A DNA stretch of 64,000 bases from Adiantum capillus-veneris (Eukaryota; Streptophyta; Polypodiopsida; Polypodiales; Pteridaceae): positions 84,475,025 through 84,539,024 of the forward strand of contig CM043958.1 in NCBI GenBank assembly GCA_014529385.2, in the 5' to 3' direction. Positions within the stretch are counted from its first letter, which is position 1, and every line of letters begins with the position of its first letter. A program made the position numbers and the translations under genes. Positions 9,473 to 19,047 of the stretch are shown piece after piece. Below the pieces are notes generated by a model. That model was not told where the DNA came from and searched no databases. It worked only from the letters and a program-made list of their open reading frames with translations.

Positions 9473-9945
9473 TTGGCATTAGAGCTCTGTGCGTGCTTCG
9501 GTTTCGCGAACCCAATGGAAGGACCACTAAGAACCAAGAACCCAAGGAACCTCTCTTAGATATTTTTTTTTCAAAGAATCTCCGCGTCTTGATTAGAGAC
9601 TTAGCACCAAGATCAGCCAGAGGAGCATAAGGCCTTAGCCGCAGATAAGGAGCCTCTCAAGCATCAGTGTTTTTCAGCATCCCTCATGTTTTTATTCAGC
9701 CTTGCAGCAACGTTTTTCTGCCACCCAAAAACGTCAGCCTCAGCTAGCATTTTTTCCCACGATCAGCACCTCGACCTCACCGGCAACAACTCGTCACCGC
9801 AACATACCAGCGATTTAGTTTTCAGCCCTCAAAAAAGGTATCGCTTTCAGCCTTACCTCACTTCAGCATTTTTCCGTTTTCAGCCATCGTTGGCATCGAT
9901 GAAAGCAGATCAGCCCTTAGCCTCCCCGCATTCACAAATCTCAGT
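9473..9945 (+). other. Internal sequence of element B, no coding content
   Basis: After the primer-like site the sequence is rich in TTTTCAGCC/CAGCATTTTT words with no conserved protein. The open frame at 9686-9955 has low-complexity content and no motif. It is interrupted at 9951 by gypsy element C and resumes at 16756. Confidence 0.5.
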
Positions 9946-9950
9946 CAACG

Positions 9951-10648
9951 TGTAACAGACTTGGAAACTCCAAGTCAAGAATCTACCACGACAGCACCAA
10001 ATAACCACTTCAAAATAGTTTACAATTTATTCGACACTGGCCCAGCGGAGTTCCGTGCCTAGAGGTATTGGCCCCAAAGACTGGCGCCCCTTTTGGTATT
10101 TCTTTTTGTATTAATCTAAGTTCAAAGTACAAGAGTGCGGGCAAGCGCTCACACTCAGACTCTGCGTCCAGATGCTCTGAGTTGTGAGAGGCCTGCTCAC
10201 ATATTTAAAGGTACAAGGGTTGCTAAAAGCAGAGCCTCAAAAGCTAAAATCAAAAGCTTCAAAAGCTTCAAGTAAAAGCTTTGAAAATAAAGCAAGAACT
10301 CTTTCTCTCTCTCTCTCTCCTGCTTAGTGTAAAATAAAGCAAGAGTCTCTCTCTCATGCAATGCGTAGCAAAAAGCACTGCCCAAAGGCTGTCCAAAAAG
10401 CTGAGTTGCCACAATATGCGCTGCTTTTTGCGGGCGTCCGTACTGCTACCACGTGGCAAGTTCTCCAAAATTCCGAGACTGCTGCACAGCCAGCCACGTC
10501 AGCTTTTCCATTTCAGGGTTAGGGTTTTCACAGAATTAGGGTTTTTGATTTTAGGGTTAGGGCTTCCACATAATTAGGGTTTCTGATTTTAGGGTTAGGG
10601 TTTCAGCAGAATTAGGATTTCGAGCAGCCACGTCATCACTTTGTGACA
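9951..10648 (-). repeat. 3' LTR of gypsy element C
   Basis: It is bounded by TGT...ACA and is 698 bp. In element orientation the U3 side (10511-10620) carries several AAACCCTAA-type telomere-box words. The U5 end holds a hairpin (plus-strand ACTTGGAAACTCCAAGT near 9959). A (CT)n tract is at 10303-10320. Polypurine AAGAGGGGGG adjoins it in the internal region. Confidence 0.9.
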
Positions 10649-11818
10649 TACCCCCCTCTTGAAAGCATTGTAATCGCCCTCGATTACACCTGCAAAATAG
10701 ACAGAGGCCATAAACCATCTTAGCAGACACTAACTGTTAGTACCTACGTACTAGGAACACACATCTAGCACATGTACCAATTGACAGTCACATCAGACGA
10801 CATCACTCGACATCACAGGACATCACATGGCATTCAACATTCATTTGGATCGTAGACCATGATTTATCGGCAATGTAGCTAGCAGTCACATCTAGATCCA
10901 GTCGGGACCTCGTCGATGCCCGATTGACTAACCTCTATTGCAACCATGTCTATTCGAGATCAAGTAGACCAAAATGCTGCAGTCATTTCGTCTATCAGTT
11001 CCTGCACTTAAAAACCAGTCAAGAACAAATCAGTTTCATATTCCGGAATTCCATTTTATAAAGTCATCCAACAGAATACTATCAGCTCTCAGTATCCCTA
11101 AAGCTCAAAGAGACATCAGTGACTCTAGTATTCAAAATCGAGGCATCTGTTGACAAAGGAGCGGAGTAACTCCCCTCTTGTGCAAACCCACTACACCAGA
11201 TCTGTGGCCAAGCTGAATTCTGGGTTCCATTTGGAGTAGACTATGCTAAACCAAAAGCTTCAAGGTAAAGATTCACATTCCGAGGAATATCTGCTAGGTC
11301 TTCCTCCTCCATTCGCTTCGCATCCATTGCGAAGTAGGTCTTGAATTTAACCAAGAACCGTCAGTTCGCTTTACCTTCTTTCTTTCTTTCTGTGCCAATT
11401 TCGGTTCTGGAACGAGTATCTGCTCGTTTTGTTAAATTAGGGTTGCACCTATGGATTCCCATCATCAGGCACATCGCCTTCAAAAAGCTTTAAGAAACTC
11501 ACATGAAAAACATTGTGAATCCTCCAAGTATTCTAGCAACTTCGGTCCAAAGGAGATATCATTTAGCTTTTCGTAAAATCTGGAAAGGTCCACACTATCT
11601 CATGCTAAGCTTTCAAAGAAGCTGCTCCTTTCCCTTTTTTTTCTTTCTCAAGCGTGCCTTCCCATAATGTAAGAGCACCCAATCCTTCTCCTTTAATTTC
11701 AAATCGCGACAATGGCGACCTGCTGCCTTTTTCTATCTTTCCTGAAATTTCTGCAAAGCCTTTCGGACCAAGTCCCTCATGAACTGGTCGGCTTCAAAGA
11801 AAAATCTTATCTTTCGTT
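10649..11818 (-). other. 3' internal region of element C, no conserved coding
   Basis: This lies between the integrase remnant and the 3' LTR. It begins with the polypurine tract and a block GTAATCGAGGGCGATTACA (in minus orientation TGTAATCGCCCTCGATTACA) that recurs before the plus-strand LTR at 29344. Short protein-like stretches of the integrase C-terminus are too broken to call. Confidence 0.5.
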
Positions 11819-14423
11819 CTAAGGAAGGATGGAACCTTCGTAGCGAATCTCAAATGGCACCTTCCCCATCAAAGAGTTAATCATGTTTTTGTAGGCATAT
11901 TCCACCAAAGGTAAAAACCTTTGCCAAGTAGTCTTTTGATCCAACAAAGAAGACTTCAACAAATCCAATACTACTGAATTAGCAATCACTGATTTCCCGT
12001 CAATCTGCGGGTGGAACGATGATGAGAACGGAACCCTATGTTCTCCCAAATAGCCATCCGAAACAAACTCGTGAACCTGGGGTCCCTGTCAGAGACAATC
12101 GTCTCAAGCATGCCATGTAATCTAAAGACCTGGGCAATAAACAGTCGTGCCCATGCTGTGTTCTCGGGAGATCAAATCCATTGCAATACTTTCCCAGGGG
12201 CGGGTGTGTATGGGTAAAAGGCTGTAACAATCCCTGTGCTTTATGCCTGTCAAACTTGACCTTCTAGCATACCAAGCAACTGCGCACAATCTCGTCCACA
12301 TCCTTCTTGAGTCTTGGCCAAAAGAAGTATCTCTCTATCCCTTTCAAGGTGGTAAAAATGCATCGGTGACCTATAAAAGGCGGATAGTGGCATTAGGTCA
12401 TAACCTTTTCCCTCAACGGCTGTGTATCGCACAACATGGTTTTCTTCATGTCCGCTACTATCTCCCCTTTCTGTATTCAACTAAACACATCTGCAAAATC
12501 TGTTTTGTGGCATATCCTCGAAGTTCCCATGATGTATCGCGAAAATAGCCAGAACCAATGGATTTCGGGACAAAGTATTTGCCACCAATTTCTTTTGTCC
12601 CTGCACATGGACAATCCGGAAGTAAACTATGACAAGATGTTTGCCCACCGCATCTGCTTTTTCGATAGCTGCTTCCATGACAAGAAGTAGCATGAACTCC
12701 CATCATCTGTAAAAAAAAACCGTAAAATCGGCTCCGAGTAGGTAATTTTGCCACTGAATAAGAGCTTGGATAGCCACCAAAAGCTCTTTCTCACATATCT
12801 GTACTGTCAATTTCGGCCTTGAAAACAATCGGCTCTCATAGGCAATGGCATTGGCCTTCTTGCATTAAGACCGCATCCAGACTACGACCACAAGTATCAC
12901 AATATACTTCAAACGACTTCTGCAAATCCGGCAAAGTCAAAAACTGGTCCTGTAGTCAAATTCTGTTTCAATTCCTGAAAGGCAGTCACTCTATGGGTCC
13001 CCACGAGAAAGGGACTCCTTTCTATGTCAAGATATGCAAAGGGGAAGCAACCTCTGCAAACTTTCGAATGAACCGCCTGTAGTACGAACACAGTCCCAAG
13101 AAGCTTCTAACTTCCTGGAAATTCTTCAAATCGAGCCAATCACAGATAGTCTCTATCGTGGCCAGATACATTTGAACTCCTACTGCTGACACAATGTGTC
13201 CCAAAAAGTGTATCTCTGGTAGGAAAAATTCACTTTTCTTTGCATTAATCACTAACTTGTGATCTCGTAATGCCTGAAAGACCTGAAGCAGATGATCTCT
13301 ATGTTCTGCCTCATTCTTGGAGAAAACAATGATATCGTCAAAGAAAGTGCCAACAAATAGCCTGTACTCTCAAAAAATCATGTCCATCATCCGGTTAAAT
13401 TGTCGCAGGAGCATTGGTTAAGCCAAAAGGCATCACCAAAAACTCAAATAACCCAAAAGTCGTCCGAAAGGATGTCTTGTAGACGTCTCCCATTGCGATT
13501 TTGATCTGATGATATCCACTTTTCAAATCAATCCTGCTAAAACACGAGGATCCCTGTAATGTGTCAAGTATATCATCGATCCTAGGAATTAAAAATCTGT
13601 TCTTGATGGTGATTTTGTTGAGAGCTCTATAATCGATGTACATTCTCCAAGATCTTTCTTTCTTCAAAACCAACAACACTGGAGAGCAATACGGTGAAGT
13701 ACTAGGCTGGACAAGACCCTTTTGTAAGAGGTTTCTCCTAATCTCTTCGTTCTGTGCTCGGCTCACACGGTAAGGTGGCCGGTTCGGTGGTGTGCTTCCA
13801 GGAATCTGATCAATGGTATGATCTTCAAGACGAGCAGGTGGTAACTCGCCTGGCAGGCCCTCTGAGAAGCAATCAGCATAAGAGTGGAGAAAATATTGGC
13901 GTTCTTTATCAAGTTTAGACATATTTGTCCTATCCTCATCACTTAACTCTTTCATAAAGATCGATTAAACAAACATACTGGATTTCATTAATTTAGAAAT
14001 GGTCAAAGCCGATACAATAGGGACAGACTCGCCCTTTAGTTTGATGTCAAGTACAATTGTTCTGCCCTTCTCTGTAGTCAATGTCGCTTTCCTCGCGCGA
14101 TAGTCGACCACGAGATTGTTCTTGTGGTACCAGGGAATTCCCAAGAGGACATCACAACTTTCCAAGGGCATTATGTAAAAATCCTCATGCCCCAAATACC
14201 CCTGACAATGCAACCAAAGTTTGCCAATGACAGGTGTAATGGCAACATCCCTACCGGGTGCCGCTAGAACTGCCTCTCCAAGTGGTCCCATCTGATCGGG
14301 AGTAATCTCAAGCCGCGCCGCCAATTTTGGTGAAATGAAGTTGGCCTTGGTTCCTCCATCAAAGAAGATCAAGGTCTCTTGGTTTTTTACTTTGCCCCAA
14401 GCTCGGCAAAGTTCTGTACTCAT
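11819..14423 (-). pseudogene. Element C pol remnant: protease, RT, RNase H, integrase
   Basis: Protease 14423-13965 has FFDGGTKANFIS at the active site (DGG where DSG/DTG is usual) and LLGIPWY, and ends at a TAA. RT 13955-13395 has [43 protein letters not shown] and [11 protein letters not shown]. One extra A near 13405 then shifts the frame; FFDDIIVFS follows in the next frame. RT thumb/RNase H (13252-12909) has FLGHIVS and YYRRFIRKFAEVASPLHILT. Integrase pieces are at 12480-12250 (zinc region) and 12049-11819 (FHPQIDGKSVIANSVVLDLL, with the catalytic-region Glu replaced by Val). No functional product is possible. Confidence 0.88.
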
Positions 14424-14564
14424 CCAACGTGCTGGGATCCGTACCCACGCAATCTGGAACCAGTCCTGTTTTCATCTTACCTTTTCTTCCACGTTCCTCG
14501 GCTGCTCTCGAGCTCTCAGACCTTTTGTCGTCCTTGTTGTTTTGTTCTTTCTGTGCCTTTTTAG

Positions 14565-16004
14565 GGCACTTTGCAGAGATATGTCCAGGTTCCCCGCATC
14601 CAAAGCATTTCCCCTCCCTGATGAAGCGAGCTCTCTCCTGAGGAGTAAGCTTGGCTCATACATCTTTCTTTTTTGAGTTGCTCTTTCTCTTTCTACTTTC
14701 ATTTGTCGAAGTTTGTTCAGCTCTTTGTGTCATGATCTCATCGGTGGAGTAAGTCAGACTGCCAGAGTGGATGGAAAAACCCCGTTTCGCATGACTCATC
14801 AACTTCTGAATAGAAGCTGACTTCTGATCCAAGCAGTGATCTCAGATCTTTGTAGGTAGACCCAAGGTAAACCGCTCAATTTGGTCCTTGAACAAGATCT
14901 TCTTAAATGAAGAGGCGGGTAGAAAAGAGCTCCAGAATCTCTCGCAATAAGTGTCCACTGTATCCTTCTTGGTCATCCGAAGATGGTTCCAAGCGGTTCG
15001 TATATCGCGTTCATACTCTCGAGTCAGCCAAGAAGAAATAAAAAGCCTCTTGAATTTTAGCCATTTAATTGGCATAGTCTTGTTTAATAGAAGCGTGGAC
15101 CACCAAGTTCGAGCATTCCCCTTGAAGTAAGAGGCAACTCTCCGAATCTTAGAGTGCTCTGAGTAATGCCCTCCCGCGAAAGCGATGTCAAACTGTTGTA
15201 CAAAAGAAAAGTCCTTTGAAGCGATTGTCTACCTTCCTTAAACTCTCGAACTTTCTTGCTTTTGTCTTCGAGACAGTCATACTGGTTGGCTTTGTAAAAA
15301 TTCTTCTTCTTTGCATAAAAGTTGCTCTCATCAGAGTCTGAACTGTCTGTAGACGAGTCCTCTGTAGAACTGTCACTCATTGGGCAAGATTTAGACTTCT
15401 TTGCCTTCTTCTTGCCCTTTCCAAAGCGTTGTTTCTTGCTAGGCTTTTTGCCTTTTCCGTCTTCTTCGCTCAAGTTAGATGAGCTAGAAGAACTGTCAGA
15501 AGAAGAAGAAGAAGAACCGGGTACTCCTTCAAATCGAACATGCTTCTTCTCTTTCTTTGCCTTTTCAAATGTCGACTGACGACCCAAATAGCCCGGGAAG
15601 TCAGTGCCTTTCTTCTGCTTTTTGCCGTGCTTTTTAGCTTTGTTCTGCGCGTCAAAAAGCTGTGCAATTCGTGCATCAACCACCTCTTCTAGTTCCTTCT
15701 CTGAAAACTTCTTGGAAGTAGGAGGTTTCTTGAGAGCGGGTTTTTGGGGTGGTTCTATGGTCTTCTGCCACTGCGTGTGCACCTCCTCTAAAGAGGTCTT
15801 GCTCATCTATTTTGTCATTTTCGGGTCCTTGGCAAAATTAAGCATCATCTTTGTTGCGTTGCCGATCAATCGTTGACGCTCCATCTCTCGACGCTCCATG
15901 TGAGTAGGCCGAGGTGGACCATACTCCTTGCCAGATTCTTCATTGTGATCCCTTCCTGCATCTCCGGGTGCAGAGGGAGTCGACTGATCCTTGCCTGAAG
16001 CCAT
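14565..16004 (-). pseudogene. Element C gag remnant
   Basis: It starts at ATG 16004 (MASGKDQSTPSAPGDAG), shortly after the primer site. TAG at 15807-15809 interrupts an otherwise continuous frame. The next part, to 15084, is Lys/Ser-rich with a long Ser tract (SSSSSSDSSSSSS) and acidic Ser-Asp stretches. After a frameshift the capsid-like part at 15075-14842 reads WLTREYERDIRTAWNHLRMT, and a TGA follows. A zinc knuckle CFGCGEPGHISAKC is encoded at about 14567-14611 (CX2CX4HX4C). Confidence 0.85.
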
Positions 16005-16071
16005 ACGTGCCGTGGAAAAAAATTGGGATTGGATTTCCCGTAGAAGAGAAATCGGCCTGCTCTGATACCAC

Positions 16072-16750
16072 TATAACAGACTTGGACACTCCAAGTCAAG
16101 AATCTACCACTGCAGCACCAAAAAACCACTTCAAAACAGTTCACAATTTATTCGCCACTGGCCGGCGGACTTCCGTGCCTAGAGGTATTGGCCCCAAATA
16201 CTGGCGCCCCCTCCGGTATTTCTTTTTGTATTAATATGAGTTCAAAGTACAAGAGTGCAGTCAGGCGCTCACACTCAGACTCTGCGTCCAAATGCTCTGA
16301 GTTGTGAGAGGCTTGCTCACATTTTTAAAGATACAAGGGTTGCTAAAAGCAGAGCCCCAAAATCTGAAATCAAAAGCTTCAAAAGCTTCAAGTAAAAGCT
16401 TTGAAAATAAATAAAGAACTCTCTCTCTCTCTCCTGCTTAGTTTAAAATAAAGTAAGAGTCTCTCTCTCTCATGCAATGCGTAGCAAAAAGCACTAACCA
16501 AAGGCTGTCCAAAAAGCTGAGCTGCCGCAATTTGCGTCGCTTTTTGCCAGCGTCCATACTGCTGCCACGTGGCAGGTTGTCTGCAAATTCCGTGACTGCT
16601 ATACGGCCAGCCACGTCAGCTTTTCCATTTCAGGGTTAGGGTTTCCATAGAATTAGCGTTTCTGATTTTAGGGTTAGGGTTTCCACAAAATTAGGGTTAG
16701 GGTTTTAGCAAAATTAGGGTTTTTGGCAACCACGTCATCACTTTATGACA
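16072..16750 (-). repeat. 5' LTR of gypsy element C
   Basis: It is 679 bp, against 698 bp for its partner, and directly adjoins the minus-strand primer site at 16059-16070. Its U5-end hairpin (plus strand GACTTGGACACTCCAAGTC at 16077-16095) has an 8-bp stem. Telomere-like TTAGGG words recur at 16630-16725. Many substitutions from the other LTR mark an old insertion. Confidence 0.9.
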
Positions 16751-16755
16751 CAACG

Positions 16756-17262
16756 GCCATAGCATTTAGCCCATTATTAGCATTGCAGTCTCAGAATTTA
16801 CAGCAAGCATCGTCATCGTCGTCGTCATAGTCGTCGTGGGTTTTCAGATTTCAGCCATAGCAGATCAGCGTTTTTCAACATTCAACCATAGCCTTGTCGT
16901 CATCGTCATTGTCGTCATTGACGACGCAACACCAAGCATCTCCAACAGTACCTGCAGTATCAAGCACCAAGTACCCGTAGTACCCAACACTTAGCCTCTC
17001 AAACAGCAAGCATCCACCGTAGTATCTAGTCCTTAGCCGCATCAATACCATCAAGTACCCATTAGCATCTTACCATTCCAACTCTTAGCATCATTGTATG
17101 AGCATTTTGTGTAAGTAATAAAGCAAGTACTTGCTCTGACAACAGAGCAAGGGGCCCCTTGAGGGTGGTTGGCACCCGACATTCGGTGTCGTCTCTCTTC
17201 CTCTCTCTATGTGTCTCTCTCTTTCATTCAATTCAGTTCGGTTCAGCTCTTTCAAGTGAAGT
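16756..17262 (+). repeat. Right part of element B, truncated by LTR D
   Basis: It continues element B after the target duplication. 16790-16930 is rich in GTCGTCATCGTC and TTTCAGCC words. 17034-17262 repeats the block at 9138-9400 (AGTACTTGCTCTG, GAGGGTGGTTGGCACCCGACATTC, CT tract, CTTTCAAGTGAAGT). The block stops at GAAGT, where TGTCACAAAATG of the next LTR begins; the left copy continues AAGTAACCTTG instead. Confidence 0.6.
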
Positions 17263-17824
17263 TGTCACAAAATGATGGCGTGGCAGTACTACCCAGACAC
17301 ACACAGTGTACAACAGACTGATGACGTGGCACTGTGTGGCAAGACTGATGATGTGGTAGTAGTACGGACTCCACAAAACGCGTTGGTTGGCTCACGTGGA
17401 TGATGTACAGAATCTCGTAAATTGCGCTGGAGGCTTTTGCAGCTTTTCAAAAACCAGTTTCTTTTTGTCTCTTTGCTTTTAAGTTAGAAGTTATGGACCA
17501 ATTGTTTTTTTGTTTAATTGCTTTTGGGGCTTTACTTTTGGCATCCCTTGTAAGAATAAAAGGAGCCCAAGGGCCTTACTCTTGAGGGCATCGAGACGTA
17601 GAGTCTGAGAGCCGAGGACTAATGAAAGTTGTACTCTGATCAAACATTAATATAAAAGAAATACTAAAAGGGGCGCCAGTCTTTGAGGCCAATCTCTTTG
17701 GCACGGAACTAGCCGGGGCATCTCAACTCAATTTAACTGTGATTTGATTCTGTGAAGTGTTTTAAGTGATTCTCTCTCTCGTGTCATGACAGATTCTAGA
17801 CTTGGGGTGCCCAAGCTTGTGACA
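17263..17824 (+). repeat. 5' LTR of gypsy element D
   Basis: 562 bp from TGTCACAAAA to CTTGTGACA, with a perfect 6-bp terminal inverted repeat TGTCAC/GTGACA. It is followed by the primer site TGGTATCAGAGC at 17826-17837. A hairpin CTTGGGGTGCCCAAG lies at 17801-17815, just before the LTR end. The leader TGTGCTTTTCTCAAAGCATAC matches the leader of the plus-strand gag at 46287. No matching 3' LTR with a GAAGT duplication was found. Confidence 0.85.
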
Positions 17825-17825
17825 G

Positions 17826-17837
17826 TGGTATCAGAGC
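17826..17837 (+). other. Primer binding site of element D
   Basis: TGGTATCAGAGC, complementary to the 3' end of initiator Met-tRNA as in most plant LTR elements, one base after the LTR. Confidence 0.85.
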
Positions 17838-17869
17838 ATCACACGTGTGCTTTTCTCAAAGCATACAGG

Positions 17870-18954
17870 TCCAGTCTCAACCCCAGCCTGCAAGGGCTGG
17901 CCAACAGACACAGATAGAGACACAACGCACACATGCACAGCCACCCTCTGAGCCTGGGGCTCCAGCAGAGGAGGGATGGCAGCAAGCCCGTGGTAGACAA
18001 CGACAGGGGCCACAATGTCAGCCTAGCAGTCAAAGTGGTCCTCAAGCGCCTACTCAGCAGCAGTGGGTTCCCATGGGGAACAGTTTTGGTCCTCTTGAGC
18101 AGGATGAGGTCCCTGCTCCAGCCCCCACCCCAGCTTCACCCTCGACAGCCCCTCCCCCCCCCCCCCCCCCCCCCCCCCCCCCAGAGTTCCCCCCCTATTC
18201 CTCATCCTCCCCCCCGCCTCCTCGTCCCCTCTTCCCCCCGCCCCGCCCCTCTTCTCCACCGCTCCCACTAGCTCCTTCTCCCCCCCCCCCCCCCCCCCCC
18301 CCCCCCAGTTCCATAGTCAACCTAGGGGGCAGGGCCTTCTCCGACGGCTAGGAGATCTCTTGGCAGCGCCTTTGCCACGAGTCGCTTAGCGAGAAAGGGA
18401 CAGCCTTTCTTGCGGCCCCCTCTGCAGGTATAGTCATCTTCCCTTGCATCTATCCCTCGTGGTCTGACGAGCATTGACATCCGACGCCGATGGGACTTCT
18501 TCGACTACGGCTTCACTCGTTTTCTCGGCGACCCCTCAGCAGACCATGAGGCAGCCGGCTTCAGGCTCCATGTTCTGTTCCTTGCCGCTAGGGGGACAGA
18601 GGCCTTGGACTCAGTAGTTGGCCTCTCCTTCCCCCTTTGCGGTAGGGACCAAACAGAGTGGACTCTCGACTCACTGTTGGGATGGTTGCACACACACGTC
18701 CTAGAGTTCTCTCACCACATGGGAGAACTAGGAGTACAGACATGCTCCAGACTTTGTGGCCATTGGCCAAGTTTGCGGTGACACCTCCAGACTCAACAGG
18801 ATGTATACACATTGTGGTTTACTTCTTTGCCGATACACAGTGCTTGCCATGCTATGTATACATTCATGAGGACTCCTGGACAGAGGAGGTTGCTTTATGT
18901 ACAGCTCGCTCTGCTTGGGCTTGGATCAGGCACTCTGTAGTCACGCCTATCTAG
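17870..18954 (+). pseudogene. LINE ORF1-like region with poly-C tracts
   Basis: The frame 17845-18351 is Gln/Pro-rich and crosses two poly-C runs (18154-18182 and 18280-18306). A second coherent stretch at 18585-18780 (VVGLSFPLCGRDQTEWTLDS) and a third ending at 18954 (EEVALCTARSAWAWIRHSVV) lie in other frames. I recognise no RNA-binding motif. The C runs probably changed length by slippage, which would account for the frame changes. Confidence 0.5.
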
Positions 18955-19047
18955 AGAATGCTCGGATGCGGATTACTCCCCATCCAAGCCAGCCTCGAAG
19001 ATAGCCCGTCTAGTTGTTGCGGCAGCATCTGTTCTCTCTCGCTCCCC

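Larger units (their letters stand above)
9951..16750 (-). mobile_element. Ty3/gypsy element C (6.8 kb, decayed), TSD CAACG
   Basis: Two similar LTRs (9951-10648 and 16072-16750) bound a minus-strand internal region with gag, protease, RT, RNase H and integrase remnants in gypsy order. The 5-bp target duplication CAACG lies at 9946-9950 and 16751-16755. The minus-strand primer site TGGTATCAGAGC is at 16059-16070 and a polypurine tract AAGAGGGGGG is at 10651-10660. Frameshifts, TAG, TGA and TAA codons break every coding block. It is inserted in element B. Confidence 0.93.

Noticed and set aside
9205-9537. Minus-strand frame with ERERER repeat
   Set aside because: Translation of the (CT)n tract at 9306-9373 in an LTR.
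17845-18351. Pro/Gln-rich frame as a cellular gene
   Set aside because: It begins in the gypsy leader, crosses two poly-C runs and has no conserved motif; it is best read as LINE ORF1 debris and repeat translation.
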